From positions 1 through 45,650 of the forward strand of contig NZ_JACMYK010000054.1 in the NCBI RefSeq assembly GCF_020889785.1: 45,650 nucleotides of DNA, written 5' to 3'. Below the pieces are notes generated by a model. The model was not told the origin of the DNA. It saw only the letters and a program-made list of their open reading frames with translations, and ran no database searches. The stretch comes from Bradyrhizobium acaciae (GTDB lineage Bacteria > Pseudomonadota > Alphaproteobacteria > Rhizobiales > Xanthobacteraceae). The translations under genes and the position numbers were made by a program. Shown here one piece after another: positions 22,354-30,445 of the stretch (positions are counted from its first letter, which is position 1; the number at the start of each line of letters is the position of its first letter).

Positions 22354-23532
22354 ATGTTCTCACCCTCCAGCGCCCGGTCTGACGGCGTCCGCCATCGCAT
22401 CACGGCCGCCCGCGTGATCCGGCAAATCACCCTGCTGTGCGGCCTCGTCCTCGCACTGACGGCGTGCAGCTCGCTGCCGCGGACGCCTTACACCGCCGCC
22501 GACGCCTCCAGTTCGCGGGTGCTCGATCTCGACGGCCTGCGCCGCTATGCCGACGAGCCGGCGTCCAAATTCAAGCTCGAGAAGAGCGACCTCGCCCCGA
22601 TCAAGACCTATCTCGCCCTCTCCGGCGGCGGCGCCGACGGCGCCTACGGCGTCGGCGTTCTCAACGGCTGGACCGCGGCCGGCAACCGTCCGAGCTTTTC
22701 GGTCGTCTCCGGCGTCAGCACCGGCGGACTGATTGCGCCCTTTGCATTTCTTGGCTCGCGCTACGACGACACGCTGAAGGAGGTCTACACATCGGGCATC
22801 GCGGAAAGCCTGCTGCAGGACCCGAGCCTGATGCGGGTGCTGTTCGGCTCCGGCCTGTTCGGCAACAAGCGGCTGCGCGAACTGGTGGCGCGTTACGTCG
22901 GCCAGGACGTCATGAGCGAGGTGGCGCGCGAGAACGCCAAGGGCCGCAAGCTCCTGATCGTCACCACCGATCTCGACACCCAGCGCACGGTGATCTGGGA
23001 CATGGGACGGATCGCCTCGGTCGGAACGCCCGAGGCGCTGCAGCTGTTTCGCGACGTGATGGCCGCCTCCGCCAGCATCCCGCTGGTGTTTCCGCCGATC
23101 ATGATCGACGCCGAGGGCCAGGGCCGGCGCTTCCAGGAGATGCATGTCGACGGCGGCGTCACCGCGCCGGTGCTGACGCTGCCCGACGCGCTGATGTTCC
23201 GTGAACGCCGCTGGCCGGCCAGCGGCCGCATGGACATCTACATCCTCGTCAACAAGAAGCTCGAAGGAAACTTCCAGCTGGTGTCGAACTCGACGATCGA
23301 CGTCGCCTCGCGCAGCATTTCGGCGATCACGCAGGCGCAGACGCGCTCCGTGATCCTCGCGACCTATGATTTCGCCCGGCGCAACCGGCTGGGCTTCCAT
23401 CTGTCCTACATCGAACGTGATTATCCGGCGCCGGAAACCCAAGGCTTCGACACTGGCTACATGCGCGCGCTCTACCAGTACGGCTACCAGAAGGCCGCCG
23501 CGGGCCAGGCCTGGACCGCGACGCCGCCCTGA
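22354..23532 (+). CDS. Patatin-like phospholipase lipoprotein
   Basis: 392 residues. A hydrophobic segment ending LVLALTACSS gives a lipobox with the lipidated Cys near residue 38, so the protein is membrane-anchored outside the cytoplasm. The patatin domain follows: oxyanion loop ALSGGGADGAYGVGVL, GVSTGG (GxSxG nucleophile Ser) and the catalytic Asp in HVDGGV. It is expected to hydrolyse acyl esters of phospholipids. The strongly symmetric site at 22264-22288 lies just upstream and a TetR gene follows after 96 bases, so it is probably TetR-regulated. Confidence 0.88.
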   Translation: MFSPSSARSDGVRHRITAARVIRQITLLCGLVLALTACSSLPRTPYTAADASSSRVLDLDGLRRYADEPASKFKLEKSDLAPIKTYLALSGGGADGAYGVGVLNGWTAAGNRPSFSVVSGVSTGGLIAPFAFLGSRYDDTLKEVYTSGIAESLLQDPSLMRVLFGSGLFGNKRLRELVARYVGQDVMSEVARENAKGRKLLIVTTDLDTQRTVIWDMGRIASVGTPEALQLFRDVMAASASIPLVFPPIMIDAEGQGRRFQEMHVDGGVTAPVLTLPDALMFRERRWPASGRMDIYILVNKKLEGNFQLVSNSTIDVASRSISAITQAQTRSVILATYDFARRNRLGFHLSYIERDYPAPETQGFDTGYMRALYQYGYQKAAAGQAWTATPP

Positions 23533-23628
23533 GCGGCCCGCCCCGGGTACCGCCGATTGGACGAATCCGCATTGCGCGGGTTATAGACCGGAGCGACCCG
23601 TCCGAACGCACAACGAGATGAATGGGCA

Positions 23629-24390
23629 ATGGGATTGACGGCAGCCAAGGCCAAGGCGGCTAAACAGCCGGCCAAGCGCGGCGTGATCAAGTCACGCGGC
23701 GGCCGGCCGACCCGGGACGCGGCGATCGAGCGCGACCAGCGGCTGATCGAGGTCGCCACCCGCCTGTTCCTCGAGCGCGGCTTCGACGCGACGTCGATCG
23801 ACGCGGTGGCCGAGGCCGCCCGCGTCAGCAAGCCCACCGTCTATGGGCAGTATGGCGACAAGCGCGGCCTGTTCGCCGCCGTGCTCCGGCGCGAAATTGC
23901 CCGCTGGCTGGCCCCGCTCGCCGCCGCGGCGGCCGAAATGCACGGCGACGGCAGCTGCGACGGCCTGGTCGAGGAGCGGTTGATCGATCTGGGACGCCAG
24001 TTGCTGGTGCTGAATTGCAGCGCGGACTCCATCGCCTTCAGCCGGATCCTGACCGCGCAGGCGATCAATTTCCCCGAGGTGGCCAAGCTTGCCGTCGACG
24101 AGGGGTGGTCGAAAGCCGTGTCCACGACGGCGGATTTCTTCGACCATCTGGTCGACAAGGGCGCTCTCGATCTCGAGGACACCACGATCGCAGCCGAGAC
24201 GTTCCTCAACATGGTGGTCGGTCATACGCACCGGATGGCGACGTTCGGGATTCCGATCGACATGAAAGCCGCCGAGACGCGGATGGAAGTGTCGATCCGG
24301 CTGTTCCTGGCCGGCGCGGTCGGGCCGCGGGACCGGCTGCGCGACGCGGCCAAAGAGACCACCAAGGGCCGCCGCCGGCCGGCCCGCTGA
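23629..24390 (+). CDS. TetR-family transcriptional regulator (AefR-like C-terminus)
   Basis: 253 residues. After a Lys/Ala-rich start (1-27) a TetR helix-turn-helix spans about 37-85: LIEVATRLFLERGFDATSID, AVAEAARVSKPTVYGQYGDK, RGLFAAVLRRE. The ligand-binding half ends with MATFGIPIDMKAAETRMEVSIRLFLAG, which looks like the AefR-like C-terminal domain. It lies between two near-identical palindromes (22264-22288 and 24448-24472), upstream of the patatin gene and of the PepSY gene, making it the natural candidate to bind them. Confidence 0.9.
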   Translation: MGLTAAKAKAAKQPAKRGVIKSRGGRPTRDAAIERDQRLIEVATRLFLERGFDATSIDAVAEAARVSKPTVYGQYGDKRGLFAAVLRREIARWLAPLAAAAAEMHGDGSCDGLVEERLIDLGRQLLVLNCSADSIAFSRILTAQAINFPEVAKLAVDEGWSKAVSTTADFFDHLVDKGALDLEDTTIAAETFLNMVVGHTHRMATFGIPIDMKAAETRMEVSIRLFLAGAVGPRDRLRDAAKETTKGRRRPAR

Positions 24391-24447
24391 CAGTTCGATA
24401 GGATCGTTTCAGTACCCTACACGTTGCCGTGATGAGCCTTGAATGAA

Positions 24448-24472
24448 ACAGAACGAAACCGTATTGTTTAGT
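24448..24472. promoter_or_regulatory. Operator-like palindrome, site 2
   Basis: ACAGAACGA-AACCGTA-TTGTTTAGT differs from the site at 22264-22288 at three arm positions and shares the spacer exactly. It lies 58 bases beyond the TetR stop and about 210 bases upstream of the PepSY gene, in a 289-base intergenic region. Confidence 0.65.
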
Positions 24473-24679
24473 TGCAAAGAGACGCCGGACCCGGTTCAGC
24501 CCCCCAAAGGGTTTTGTGTCGCCTTGTAACTTCGATCGTCACGACGGAGCAGCCGCCATCGCTTCGTCTGAACGTTCGGCGGCCGACCTCTGACAAACTA
24601 GGGGTCGGCCGCATCTTCTCGGCCGCCCGGCCGCTCAATGGCGCGGGGGCGCGTGCACGAGTTCGATACAGGTTCGACG

Positions 24680-25297
24680 ATGAGGACAGGACGATTGCGC
24701 GCATCGAGGCATTGGTCATTGGGAATCTGGCTGCTTGCAGCCGCGCTGCTGGCCCTGCCCTTCGCTGCGCCGGCCCGTGCGATCACGAGCTCGGCTGCCG
24801 CAGCGCTCACCCCGCAGGACGGTGACAGCCCGCTCGACGTGCATGCGGTTCGCCGCGAGCTCGACAGCTTCCAGGCCGCCCAGATCTCGCTGCGCAAGGC
24901 GATGGCGATCGCGGAGGCGCTGCACACGGGTTCGATCACCGCCGACATCAGCTTCGACGGCGCAATGGAGCCCGCCGTCTACCGGGTCAAGACCATGCAG
25001 CGGGACCGCATTTGGCAGCACTCCATCAACGCCTCAACCGGCGAAGTCATCGGTGGCGAGGCTCCTTCGTTGCTGGCATCCCTCGACGCCGAAGACCGCG
25101 ACAACCTCGCTGTGCTCAGGGCGCTCCGGCATCGCCTTGCCGATGCGGTGCGCGTCGCCGAGCACACGACCTCGGGAAAGGCGATCAGCGGCGGCCTGAC
25201 GCGCGAGCGCGGCAAGCTCAATTTCGTCATCGTCGTGCTCGCCGGCAGCGATCTGAAAGAGGTGATCCTCGAGCCGCCCGGCCCGCGCCGGCGCTGA
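24680..25297 (+). CDS. Secreted PepSY-domain protein
   Basis: 205 residues from ATG 24680; the in-frame start at 24638 would put 14 polar residues before the signal. Signal sequence to about residue 35 (LAAALLALPFAAPARA-IT). SFQAAQISLRKAMAIAEALHTGSITADISFDGAMEPAVYRVKT followed by WQHSINASTGEVIGGE is a PepSY module (helix then strands with the INASTGEV motif). The C-terminal half (DAEDRDNLAVLRALRH...) is helical. PepSY domains often inhibit proteases or bind envelope components. A candidate TetR operator is upstream. Confidence 0.8.
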   Translation: MRTGRLRASRHWSLGIWLLAAALLALPFAAPARAITSSAAAALTPQDGDSPLDVHAVRRELDSFQAAQISLRKAMAIAEALHTGSITADISFDGAMEPAVYRVKTMQRDRIWQHSINASTGEVIGGEAPSLLASLDAEDRDNLAVLRALRHRLADAVRVAEHTTSGKAISGGLTRERGKLNFVIVVLAGSDLKEVILEPPGPRRR

Positions 25298-25376
25298 GCA
25301 TGCCAAGTATTCCGTCGCCAAGTTTTCGCCCAAAAGCCGTTGACGGACGCCGATCTGTCCCGCATAAGTCGCGACC

Positions 25377-25448
25377 ATGATCACCGCGACCAAACGCACC
25401 ACCAAAACCACCAAGCCCTCTGGGGCCTCGGGAGGCGTGCGCGCGTAG
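25377..25448 (+). CDS. Thr/Lys-rich leader peptide of asd
   Basis: A 23-residue ORF reading MITATKRTTKTTK followed by a short PSGASGGVRA tail and TAG. Six of the first 12 codons are ACC (Thr) and three of the first 13 are Lys (AAA, AAA, AAG), with one Ile. Thr, Lys and Ile are all end products of the pathway entered by the next enzyme, aspartate-semialdehyde dehydrogenase. The peptide is followed by a strong terminator with an alternative fold, the standard design of ribosome-mediated attenuation. No strong Shine-Dalgarno motif was noted before the ATG. Confidence 0.8.
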   Translation: MITATKRTTKTTKPSGASGGVRA

Positions 25449-25508
25449 TCGGTCGAACCGCATCATCTCTACCCGAAGCCCCGCCTGATGAAGGTCCGGG
25501 GCTTTTTT
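25422..25508 (+). promoter_or_regulatory. Transcription attenuator upstream of asd
   Basis: Terminator: AAGCCCCG (25476-25483) pairs with CGGGGCTT (25497-25504), with an inner CC/GG pair, and six T residues follow. Antiterminator: GGGGCCTCGGG (25422-25432), inside the end of the leader ORF, can pair with CCCGAAGCCCC (25472-25482) at 10 of 11 positions, which would sequester the 5' arm of the terminator. Stalling on the Thr/Lys codons just upstream would favour the antiterminator and so asd transcription when these amino acids run short. Confidence 0.8.
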
Positions 25509-25525
25509 ATTGCCTGCAACACAAC

Positions 25526-25572
25526 AGCATGATCCGGAAAAGTGGGAACCGGTTTTCCGATCAGATCATGCT
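25526..25572. repeat. Intergenic palindromic repeat (GATCCGGAAAAGTG family)
   Basis: AGCATGATC and GATCATGCT form perfect outer arms, and CGGAAAA and TTTTCCG inner ones. It lies between the attenuator and the asd start, so it would be in the asd leader mRNA after read-through. Confidence 0.75.
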
Positions 25573-25598
25573 CAACCGAGACTCGAATGGAGGACACA

Positions 25599-26624
25599 GT
25601 GAGTAACGATCCCGTCGTCGCGATTGTCGGCGTCACCGGTGCAGTCGGCGCCGAATTCATCGCCACCATGGACAAGCGCGGCTTCCGCGTGGGCAAGCTG
25701 AAGGCGCTGGCGAGCGCCCGCTCGGCCGGCAAGACCGTCACCTTCCGCGGCAAGCCGGTCGTGATCGAAGAGCTGAGCGAGCGCGCCTTCGAGGGCGTCG
25801 ACATCGCGCTGTTCTCGGCCGGCAGCGGCATCTCCAAGAAGTTCGCACCGGTTGCGGTGAAGTCCGGCGCCGTCGTGGTCGACAACTCCTCGGCGTTCCG
25901 CATGGACCCAAACGTGCCGCTGGTGATCCCCGAAATCAACGCCAGGCGTATCCGCGACCACAAGGGCATCATCGCCAATCCGAACTGCGCCGCGATCACC
26001 GCGCTGGTGCCGCTTTGGCCGATCCACCAGAAGAACCGCATCAAGCGCGTGATCATCTCGACCTACCAGGCCGCGAGCGGCGCCGGCGCTGCCGCGATGG
26101 ACGAACTCGTCGAATCCACCCGCGCCAATCTCAACGGACAGGTCTACACCCCGAAGGTGATGCCGCACCCCTACGCCTTCAACCTGTTCAACCACAACAC
26201 GGCCGTTGATCCGGAAACCGGCTACAACGACGAGGAGACCAAGGTCATCAAGGAGACCCACAAGATCTTCGAGGACGAGAAGATCGCGGTCGGCGTCACC
26301 TGCGTGCGGGTGCCGGTGCTGCGCGCGCATTGCGAGGCGATCACCTTCGAATGCGAGAAGCCGATCACCGAGGACCAGGTGCGCGCGATCATGGCGCAGG
26401 CGCCGGGCGTCAAGATCGTCGACGATCGCGTCAAGAACTACTTCCCGATGCCGATCGACGCCTCTGGCCAGGACGACGTGCTGGTCGGCCGCATCCGCAA
26501 GGATCTCAGCGATCCCTCCGGCCATTCGATCTCGATGTTCGTCGCCGCCGATCAGCTGCTCAAGGGCGCCGCGCTGAACGCGGTGCAGATCGCCGAGCTG
26601 CTGCCCGAGCGCGCGATGGCGTGA
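25599..26624 (+). CDS. asd: Aspartate-semialdehyde dehydrogenase
   Basis: 341 residues from GTG 25599, chosen because GGAGG lies seven bases before it; an in-frame ATG at 25587 would place that site inside the gene. NADP-binding AIVGVTGAVGAEF at 8-20, phosphate and Asn signature VVDNSSAFRMD at 93-103 and the catalytic Cys in NPNC at 130. It reduces aspartyl phosphate to the semialdehyde, the branch point to lysine and diaminopimelate, methionine, threonine and isoleucine. A Thr/Lys leader peptide and attenuator precede it. Confidence 0.95.
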   Translation: MSNDPVVAIVGVTGAVGAEFIATMDKRGFRVGKLKALASARSAGKTVTFRGKPVVIEELSERAFEGVDIALFSAGSGISKKFAPVAVKSGAVVVDNSSAFRMDPNVPLVIPEINARRIRDHKGIIANPNCAAITALVPLWPIHQKNRIKRVIISTYQAASGAGAAAMDELVESTRANLNGQVYTPKVMPHPYAFNLFNHNTAVDPETGYNDEETKVIKETHKIFEDEKIAVGVTCVRVPVLRAHCEAITFECEKPITEDQVRAIMAQAPGVKIVDDRVKNYFPMPIDASGQDDVLVGRIRKDLSDPSGHSISMFVAADQLLKGAALNAVQIAELLPERAMA

Positions 26625-26649
26625 GATGAAGACGTCGTTGCTAACTCCG

Positions 26650-26751
26650 TCATCCTGAGGTGCGAGCAGAGCGAGCCTCGAAGGATGCACGGCCCAAGTC
26701 GGGCCGTCGCCCTTCGAGGCCTCCGCTACGCTCCGGCACCTCAGGGTGACG
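26650..26751. repeat. Long imperfect palindromic repeat between asd and queA
   Basis: CATCCTGAGGTGCGAGC... is mirrored by ...GCTCCGGCACCTCAGGGTGA, with an inner GCCTCGAAGG/CCTTCGAGGC pair and GGCCC/GGGCC at the centre. About 100 bases between the convergent asd and queA genes; a structure widely seen as an intergenic repeat in this group and able to terminate or protect both transcripts. Confidence 0.75.
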
Positions 26752-26774
26752 GTGATGGAGCGTTGTTTGCGGAG

Positions 26775-27851
26775 TCAGTCGCCTGCCCGAAACAACAAAC
26801 ACGCATCGCCGTACGAATAGAACCGGTAGCCGTCCCTGATCGCGTGCGCGTAGGCGGCCTGCATCGTCTCGAGGCCGGAGAAGGCCGAGACCAGCATGAA
26901 CAGCGTCGAGCGCGGCAAATGGAAATTCGTCAGCAGAATATCGACCGCGCGGAAACGATAGCCCGGCGTAATGAAGATCGAGGTCTCCGCCGCAAACGGC
27001 TGGATGGTGCCGTCGGCATTGGCGGCGCTTTCCAATAGCCGCAGCGACGTGGTGCCGATCGCAATGATCCGGCCGCCTTTTGCGCGCGCGGCATTCAATG
27101 CGTTAGCGGTCTCCGCGGTGATGCAGCCCCATTCGGCATGCATCTTGTGCTCGGAGGTTTCGTCCACCTTGACCGGCAGGAACGTCCCTGCCCCGACATG
27201 CAGCGTCAGCCGATGCAGCGCGACGCCACGGCTCTTCAGTGTGGCCTCCAGCGCCGGCGTGAAATGCAATCCGGCCGTCGGCGCTGCGACCGCGCCTTCA
27301 TTGGCGGCAAACATGGTCTGGTAGTCGCTGACGTCCTGGTCGTCGGGCGTGCGCTTCGAGGCGATGTAGGGCGGCAGCGGTGTGGCACCGACATCGGCGA
27401 TCGCCTGGTCGAGCACCGGACCGTGGAACGAGAATGACAGCGTCACCTCGCCCTCCTGTCCCTTGGCCTCGACCTGCGCGTCGAGATTGCCGAGCAGGCA
27501 GACCTTGCCTTCGTTGCCGAAGCGGATGGTGTCGCCGGGGGCGAGCTTCTTCGCCGGCTTCACCAGCGCCTGCCAGCGCGAGCCGTCGAGCCGCTTGATC
27601 AAGGTCGCCTCGATCTTCGGCTCGGTCTCGCGCCCGATGCGGCGGCCTTTGAGTTGGGCTGCGATCACCTTGGTGTCGTTGACGACGATCTGATCGCCCG
27701 GCGCCAGCCAATGCGGCAGGTCCGCGATGGTGGCGTCGCGCAGCACGCCGTCGGAATGCACCACCAGCATCCGCGCGGAATCGCGCGGGCTCGCGGGCCG
27801 AAGCGCGATGCTTTCGGGCGGCAGCTCGAAGTCGAAGAGATCGGTGCGCAC
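26775..27851 (-). CDS. queA: S-adenosylmethionine:tRNA ribosyltransferase-isomerase
   Basis: 358 residues, GTG start at 27851 with no good site before it, suggesting coupling to the upstream gene. Family signatures: LFDFELPPESIALRP at the start, IVVNDTKVIAAQLKG, GAVAAPTAGLHFTP, HVGAGTFLPVKVD and NFHLPRSTLFMLVSAF near the end. The enzyme transfers and isomerises the ribosyl part of SAM onto preQ1-tRNA to form epoxyqueuosine, directly after Tgt. It closes the coaD-ppi-ppi operon, separated from ppiB by 73 bases that contain a strong palindrome (27878-27906). Confidence 0.95.
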   Translation of the reverse strand: MRTDLFDFELPPESIALRPASPRDSARMLVVHSDGVLRDATIADLPHWLAPGDQIVVNDTKVIAAQLKGRRIGRETEPKIEATLIKRLDGSRWQALVKPAKKLAPGDTIRFGNEGKVCLLGNLDAQVEAKGQEGEVTLSFSFHGPVLDQAIADVGATPLPPYIASKRTPDDQDVSDYQTMFAANEGAVAAPTAGLHFTPALEATLKSRGVALHRLTLHVGAGTFLPVKVDETSEHKMHAEWGCITAETANALNAARAKGGRIIAIGTTSLRLLESAANADGTIQPFAAETSIFITPGYRFRAVDILLTNFHLPRSTLFMLVSAFSGLETMQAAYAHAIRDGYRFYSYGDACLLFRAGD

Positions 27852-27877
27852 GGCGCGATGACCACAACATTGTCAGT

Positions 27878-27906
27878 CCGGGGTCGTCGCTTTCGCGACG
27901 CCCCGG
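27878..27906. repeat. Strong palindrome between ppiB and queA
   Basis: CCGGGGTCGTCGC and GCGACGCCCCGG form a hairpin with a tiny TTTC loop. It has no T tract and lies within the operon, so it may moderate read-through into queA or protect the upstream mRNA. Confidence 0.65.
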
Positions 27907-27924
27907 AATGACGGAGTGTTCGAC

Positions 27925-28389
27925 TTACGCCGCGTCGGCGGCCATGCGCGCCTTGACGATCTTGTCCGGGTTCTGAACCGGCTCGCCGCGCTTGATCTTG
28001 TCGACGTTCTCCATGCCCTCGGTGACCTTGCCCCAGACCGTGTACTGGCCGTTGAGGAAGGAGGCGTCGTCGAAGCAGATGAAGAACTGGCTGTCGCCGG
28101 AATCCGGATTGGCGGCGCGGGCCATCGAGGCGGTGCCGCGGACATGCGGCTCCTTGTTGAACTCGGCCTTCAGCTTCTTGCCGGAGCCGCCCATGCCGGT
28201 GCCCTGCGGGCAGCCGGTCTGCGCCATGAAGCCGTCGATCACGCGATGGAACACGATGCCGTCGTAAAAGCCTTCACGGACCAGCTCCTTGATCCGCGCG
28301 ACGTGGCCGGGCGCGAGATCCGGGCGCATCTCGATCGTGACCGGGCCCTGGGTGGTTTCGAGGATCAGAGTATTTTCGGTAGCAGCCAT
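27925..28389 (-). CDS. ppiB: Cytoplasmic peptidyl-prolyl cis-trans isomerase (cyclophilin)
   Basis: 154 residues, no signal peptide, AGGAG before the ATG. Cyclophilin core: PVTIEMRPDLAPGHVARIKELVREGFYDGIVFHRVIDGFMAQTG (catalytic Arg in FHRVI), then DSGDSQFFICFDDASFLNGQYTVWGKV. The CPQGTGMGGSG insertion is usual for bacterial PpiB. It assists proline isomerisation in the cytoplasm. Its start overlaps the end of the small secreted protein gene by 25 bases, so the two are translationally linked. Confidence 0.94.
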   Translation of the reverse strand: MAATENTLILETTQGPVTIEMRPDLAPGHVARIKELVREGFYDGIVFHRVIDGFMAQTGCPQGTGMGGSGKKLKAEFNKEPHVRGTASMARAANPDSGDSQFFICFDDASFLNGQYTVWGKVTEGMENVDKIKRGEPVQNPDKIVKARMAADAA

Positions 28390-28814
28390 GCTCGCTTCTC
28401 CTGGCTTCGGGGTGGGTATTTCTTGTTCCTGAACGGGATCGCGAATGGGCGGCCAGCCACTGCGCCGCCCAGGCTCTCGGTAAATGGCATCGGCGTGCAG
28501 CGTTGCAACGCCTCCATCACCGCGACCCGGTATGCGATCCGGTCATTGTCGGTCGCCTCCTGCGATTCATAGCTGATCCTGGGATGTCCGAGGATCGCGC
28601 CCTCGCGGTTGAAGCTGACAATGACGGTAATGTCGATCGGGCCGGCCTTGTCCGCCGGCGGCGGCCGCCAGCAGCGGTGGACGGCAAGCACGACATCCCT
28701 GATCGTATTGAGTTGCTCCGGCGGCTCGGCCCGCGCCGGCACGGCGAGCGCAAGGCAGATCAGCGGCGCAGCGAACCAGGCAAGTGGTTTGCTGCGCGCC
28801 GCCATCCAGATCAC
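28365..28814 (-). CDS. Small secreted protein between the two cyclophilins
   Basis: 149 residues from GTG 28814, whose GTGA overlaps the stop of the upstream cyclophilin. Signal peptide to about residue 30 (CLALAVPARA-EP). The mature part AVHRCWRPPPADKAGPIDITVIVSFNREGAILGHPRISY resembles the TonB C-terminal-like fold of small periplasmic proteins (CWxPP..., polar strand, GxxLG/PxI). A C-terminal region rich in Arg/Lys extends into ppiB. Exact role unknown; position suggests an envelope partner of the periplasmic cyclophilin. Confidence 0.75.
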   Translation of the reverse strand: MIWMAARSKPLAWFAAPLICLALAVPARAEPPEQLNTIRDVVLAVHRCWRPPPADKAGPIDITVIVSFNREGAILGHPRISYESQEATDNDRIAYRVAVMEALQRCTPMPFTESLGGAVAGRPFAIPFRNKKYPPRSQEKRAWLLPKIL

Positions 28815-29374
28815 TTGATGTCGGATGCGACCTGCACCTTCACCATCTTGTCGGGATCGGTGACGGTGCCGCCCGGCGAGCCCGCAGACGCCTTCTTCAG
28901 CTTGTCGACCACATCCATGCCCGACACCACCTCGCCGATCACGGTGTACTGGCCGTTGAGGCTCGATCCGTCGGCGAACATGATGAAGAACTGCGAATTG
29001 GCGCTGTCGACGCTGTCGCCGCGCCGGGCCATGCCGACGATGCCGCGCTTGAACGGGACCTGCGAGAATTCCTGCTTCAGGTTCGGGTATTTCGAGCCGC
29101 CGGTGCCGTTGAAGTTCTGGCCGTCGCCGGTCTGCGCCATGAAGCCATCCATCACGCGATGGAACGGCACGTTGTTGTAGAAGCCCTCGCGCGCCAACTG
29201 CTTGATGCGCTCGGCGTGCTGGGGCGCGATGTCGGTGCGCAGCTTGATGACGATGCGGCCCTTGGTGGTGTCGATCACGATCGCATTGGCCTTGTCGAGA
29301 TTGGCAGGCAGCGGCTGCGCCACTGCGGGCACGACGCAGAGCAGCGCGGCGACGAATGCAAGAATGCGGATCAT
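28811..29374 (-). CDS. ppiA: Periplasmic peptidyl-prolyl cis-trans isomerase (cyclophilin)
   Basis: 187 residues with a signal peptide (1-19, AVA-QP) and GGAG before the ATG. The cyclophilin fold contains GRIVIKLRTDIAPQHAERIKQLAREGFYNNVPFHRVMDGFMAQTG (catalytic Arg) and SANSQFFIMFADGSSLNGQYTVIGEV. It is paralogous to PpiB downstream but exported. Second gene of the coaD operon; 48 bases separate it from coaD. Confidence 0.93.
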   Translation of the reverse strand: MIRILAFVAALLCVVPAVAQPLPANLDKANAIVIDTTKGRIVIKLRTDIAPQHAERIKQLAREGFYNNVPFHRVMDGFMAQTGDGQNFNGTGGSKYPNLKQEFSQVPFKRGIVGMARRGDSVDSANSQFFIMFADGSSLNGQYTVIGEVVSGMDVVDKLKKASAGSPGGTVTDPDKMVKVQVASDIK

Positions 29375-29422
29375 GGAAACTCCGGATCTCTGTAACGTTC
29401 GGGATGTGGCAGGCCGCCGGTA

Positions 29423-29920
29423 TCAGCCGGCGAACTTGGCCTTCAGGCTAGCGGCGACTGATGACGGCACGAATGCAGAGAAGTCGCCGCCCATCTGGGC
29501 GATTTGGCGCACCAGTGTGGCGGTGATCGGGCGAACCGCGACCGACGCCGGAACGAACACGGTATGCACTTCGGGCGCCATGGCCTCATTCATGCCGGCG
29601 AGCTGCATCTCATAGTCGAGATCGGTGCCGTCGCGCAGGCCGCGAATCATCAGCGTGGCCTTGGCCGCACGGGCTGCGGCAACCGTGAGATTATCATAGG
29701 TCGCGCTCTCGAAGGCGCAGCCCGCGTTCTGGGCGATGGGCCCGAACACCTCGTGGACCATGGCCAGCCGCTCCTCGGTGGAGAACAGCGGCTTCTTGCC
29801 GGGATGGACGCCGATGGCGACGATCAGGCGGTCGCAGAGGAAGACGGCCTGTCTCACCACGTCCAGATGGCCGTTGGTGACGGGATCGAAGGAGCCGGGA
29901 TAGATCGCGATACGGGACAT
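29423..29920 (-). CDS. coaD: Phosphopantetheine adenylyltransferase
   Basis: 165 residues, typical length, with AGGAGG ahead of the ATG. The nucleotidyltransferase motif YPGSFDPVTNGHLDVV (T/HxGH) is at 7-22, MIRGLRDGTDLDYEMQLAGMN binds ATP and pantetheine, and VRPITATLVRQIAQMGGD is the ISSTxxR equivalent. It makes dephospho-CoA in CoA biosynthesis. First gene of a five-gene minus-strand operon coaD, ppiA, small secreted protein, ppiB, queA, a gene order familiar from rhizobia next to gyrA. Confidence 0.95.
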   Translation of the reverse strand: MSRIAIYPGSFDPVTNGHLDVVRQAVFLCDRLIVAIGVHPGKKPLFSTEERLAMVHEVFGPIAQNAGCAFESATYDNLTVAAARAAKATLMIRGLRDGTDLDYEMQLAGMNEAMAPEVHTVFVPASVAVRPITATLVRQIAQMGGDFSAFVPSSVAASLKAKFAG

Positions 29921-30187
29921 GGCCCCTCCTAACCCGCCCGGCTCTCCCCGGCAAGCCGCCCGGGTTCCCGCGACCGCGCGAAATAAATTCCTCCTGGTCC
30001 AGTGAACGAGTTTTGGGATGCCAGCGTCTACGAGGGTGAATGTTTCGTCGGCCGTTGGCGGACGAAACAAAGCCGGTCCGCGACGAAACCATTTCCTGGG
30101 GTGGCGAAGACACCAGGAAACTTGCGGCCGGTAGACATTGGACAACGAAACGACGGGCCCGGGGGGTCCGATCACATGGGGACCGTC

Positions 30188-30445
30188 ATGATCAAGGCAC
30201 TTTCCGCTATCGCCGTTGCCGCGTTCATTGCCGCCGCGCTCACCGTTCTGCCGGGCTTTGCGCCGCAGGTCGAGGCCTCCACCCCGCAGCCACTGGCCAA
30301 GAGCGATCGTCTCGACATTCACCCGGTCGGCAAGGACTGCTCGCAGCAGGCCTGGCCGAATTTCGAAGCGTCCTGTCTGCGCAGCGCTGGCAACAAGACG
30401 GGGGTTCGCGAAGCCCGCCTCGTCACCGCCGATCGCACCCCGTAG
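30188..30445 (+). CDS. Small secreted protein
   Basis: 85 residues from ATG 30188 (an in-frame ATG at 30176 is possible). Signal peptide to residue 30 (FIAAALTVLPGFAPQVEA-ST). The mature part DRLDIHPVGKDCSQQAWPNFEASCLR has a Cys pair with W/P between, a pattern common to many short Bradyrhizobium periplasmic proteins of unknown role. It ends with NKTGVREARLVTADR. Confidence 0.72.
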   Translation: MIKALSAIAVAAFIAAALTVLPGFAPQVEASTPQPLAKSDRLDIHPVGKDCSQQAWPNFEASCLRSAGNKTGVREARLVTADRTP

